DNA of 6,864 nt from Arenicellales bacterium (GTDB taxonomy: Bacteria; Pseudomonadota; Gammaproteobacteria; BMS3Bbin11): contig JARFQC010000021.1 of NCBI GenBank assembly GCA_029287965.1, positions 1 to 6,864 on the forward strand. Reading direction: 5' to 3'. Position 1 is the stretch's first letter. Each line of letters opens with the position of its first letter. The notes under the pieces are model-generated. The model was not told the origin of the DNA, did not search any database, and saw only the letters and a program-made list of their open reading frames with translations. This document shows positions 5,323-6,864 of this stretch, in pieces. The translations under genes were made by a program, and so were the position numbers.

Positions 5323-6864
5323 TCAGTTGGCAACGATATTTACCAGCCGGTCCGGCACCACGATTACCTTGCGCACGGTCTTGCCATCGATGTTGCGCCG
5401 TACGCCATCACTGGCCATGGCGCGTTTCTCGATCTCGTCCTTGTCGGCCGATGCCGGCACCATGATGCGGTCGCGCAGCTTGCCGTTGACCTGCACGATG
5501 TACTGGGTTTCGTCTTCGACCAGTGCCGACTCATCGACTGCGGGCCAGGGCGCATTGAGAATTTCATCTTCATTGCCCAGCGCCTGCCACAATTCCGCCG
5601 TGATGTGGGGCACGACGGGCGACAGCAGCAGGCAGGCCGTATTGAGCGCTTCATGCACCACGCTGCGGTCGGCCTCCGATGCAGGATCGAAGCGGCTTAC
5701 CGCGTTCATCAGCTCCATCACCGAGGCAATGGCCGTATTCATCTGCATGCGCCGTTCGATGTCGTCACTAACCTTGCTGATGGTCTGGTGAATCTGGCGG
5801 CGCAGGACCTGGCCTGCCTCGCTGGCATCCTTGACGTCCACGGCGCCGGGGAGCCCGGCATTGACGTGGGACGAAACCAGCCGCCACAAGCGGCGCAGGA
5901 AGCGTGAAGCCCCCTCTACCCCGTCATCGGACCATTCCAGCGACATCTGCGGCGGCGAAGCGAACATGATGAACAGGCGCACGGTATCGGCACCGTACTG
6001 TTCGATCAGCGCCTGCGGATCGACGGTGTTGCCCTTGGACTTGGACATCTTGCTGCCGTCCTTGAGCACCATGCCCTGCGTCATCAGCCGCGCGAAGGGT
6101 TCGTCACTGTGCACCAGGCCCTCGTCGCGCATCAGCTTGTGGAAGAAGCGCGCATAAAGCAGGTGCAGGATGGCATGCTCGATGCCGCCGACATACTGGT
6201 CGACCGGCAGCCAGTGGTCGGCACGCTCGTCGAGCATAGCCTTGTCCTGGTCCGGGCAGGTGAAGCGCGCGTAGTACCAGGACGATTCAAAAAAGGTGTC
6301 GAAGGTGTCCGTTTCACGGCGTGCGGCCTTGCCGCAAGCCGGGCAGTCGACCTGCTGGAAGTCGGGATGATGCAGCAGCGGGGAACCGGCACCGTCCAGC
6401 GCCACGTCCTCCGGCAGCACGACCGGCAGATCGGCATCCGGGACCGGCACCGTGCCGCAGTCGTCGCAATAGATGACCGGAATCGGGCAGCCCCAGTAAC
6501 GCTGGCGCGAGATGCCCCAGTCGCGCAGGCGATAGTTGACCTGGCGCTCGCCCCTGCCCTGTTCGACCAGCCAGTCGGCAATAGCGTCAAAGGCCTGTTG
6601 CGAACTCAGCCCGTCGAACTGGCCGGAGTTACGCAGCACCCCGTAGTCGGTATAGGCGCTTTCCAGCGGCATGGCCAGTTCGCCGTCCTCGGGATACACC
6701 ACCGGCTTGATCGCGATGCCGTACTTGCCGGCAAATTCGAAGTCGCGCTGGTCGTGCGCCGGCACGGCCATGACGGCACCGGTGCCATATCCCATCAGGA
6801 CGAAGTTGGCGACATACACCGGCACGGACTCGCCGCTGATCGGATGACTCACCGTCATACCGGT
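5323..6864 (-). CDS. leuS: Leucyl-tRNA synthetase, C-terminal 513 residues (N-terminus outside window)
   Basis: LeuRS charges tRNA-Leu with leucine and edits mischarged residues. The reading frame stays open to the right edge. By comparison with the roughly 860-residue bacterial enzyme, about 350 N-terminal residues, including the HIGH motif, are missing. In-window residues (Thr1 at 6864): the end of the CP1 editing domain with FVLMGYGTGAVMAVPAHDQRD (21-41, including the conserved editing Asp38), DWGISRQRYWGCPIPV (115-130), a four-cysteine zinc-type site CDDC (133-136) and CPAC (174-177), ETDTFDTFFESSWYYARF (184-201), GGIEHAILHLLYARFFHKLM (226-245), and KMSKS (272-276). After KMSKS come the anticodon-binding helical domain (about 310-440) and the C-terminal VQVNGKLRDRIMVP (457-470). 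Only about seven residues (VLKDGSK) separate QGM from MSKS, so the leucine-specific insertion seen there in E. coli is absent. The TGA stop at 5325-5323 is 81 bases before lptE. Confidence 0.98.
   Translation of the reverse strand, partial: TGMTVSHPISGESVPVYVANFVLMGYGTGAVMAVPAHDQRDFEFAGKYGIAIKPVVYPEDGELAMPLESAYTDYGVLRNSGQFDGLSSQQAFDAIADWLVEQGRGERQVNYRLRDWGISRQRYWGCPIPVIYCDDCGTVPVPDADLPVVLPEDVALDGAGSPLLHHPDFQQVDCPACGKAARRETDTFDTFFESSWYYARFTCPDQDKAMLDERADHWLPVDQYVGGIEHAILHLLYARFFHKLMRDEGLVHSDEPFARLMTQGMVLKDGSKMSKSKGNTVDPQALIEQYGADTVRLFIMFASPPQMSLEWSDDGVEGASRFLRRLWRLVSSHVNAGLPGAVDVKDASEAGQVLRRQIHQTISKVSDDIERRMQMNTAIASVMELMNAVSRFDPASEADRSVVHEALNTACLLLSPVVPHITAELWQALGNEDEILNAPWPAVDESALVEDETQYIVQVNGKLRDRIMVPASADKDEIEKRAMASDGVRRNIDGKTVRKVIVVPDRLVNIVAN

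Noticed and set aside
5216..5907. Two overlapping plus-strand open frames (191 and 198 codons) opposite leuS and the lptE start
   Set aside because: They are antisense to conserved LeuRS sequence, overlap each other in different frames, and have no recognisable motif.
1..6864. Mobile element, CRISPR, defence island or novel multi-gene system
   Set aside because: Almost all of the window is covered by eight recognisable conserved genes in a known order. I saw no terminal inverted repeats, spaced direct repeats, transposase or integrase motifs, or tRNA.

Overview
This window is a tightly packed, single-direction block of eight housekeeping genes, all on the minus strand. Transcription runs from the right edge to the left edge in the order leuS (partial) - lptE - holA - proA - nadD - rsfS - rlmH - maf (partial). 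Every assignment rests on protein motifs read directly from the translations. The order is a familiar one in Gammaproteobacteria: leuS-lptE-holA-nadD and rsfS-rlmH are neighbours in Escherichia coli, proA-nadD-rsfS-rlmH occurs in Pseudomonas, and a maf gene after rlmH is typical of Xanthomonas- and Chromatiales-like lineages. LptE with a lipobox also means a Gram-negative cell with lipopolysaccharide transport. The DNA is moderately GC-rich. I infer a non-enteric gammaproteobacterium and cannot name a genus.

Region by region (right to left): 6864-5323 is the C-terminal 513 residues of leucyl-tRNA synthetase. The 81-base gap after it holds a good sigma-70-type promoter (CTGACA, 17-base spacer, TATACT) aimed at lptE. 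lptE (outer-membrane LPS assembly lipoprotein) and holA (DNA polymerase III delta, clamp loader) are 24 bases apart. proA (proline synthesis) begins 8 bases after holA. A 160-base gap separates proA from nadD (NAD synthesis), and a 165-base gap separates nadD from rsfS (ribosome silencing factor). rlmH (23S rRNA pseudouridine methyltransferase) follows after 69 bases, and maf (nucleotide pyrophosphatase) overlaps the rlmH stop by four bases (ATGA) and runs off the left edge.

The products do not form one pathway. They share a link to growth: aminoacylation, outer-membrane assembly, replication, proline and NAD supply, ribosome control and nucleotide-pool hygiene. I see no mobile element, CRISPR array, tRNA, rRNA, phage gene or defence system, and no convincing intrinsic terminator.

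I found no evidence for an undescribed biological system. The points most worth a second look are modest: the lptE promoter, the domain make-up of the LeuRS (four-cysteine zinc site, no long insertion before KMSKS), and the nadD-rsfS gap. That gap contains a short ORF in frame with rsfS that stops one codon before the rsfS start, plus an orphan AGGAGGT next to a small palindrome.
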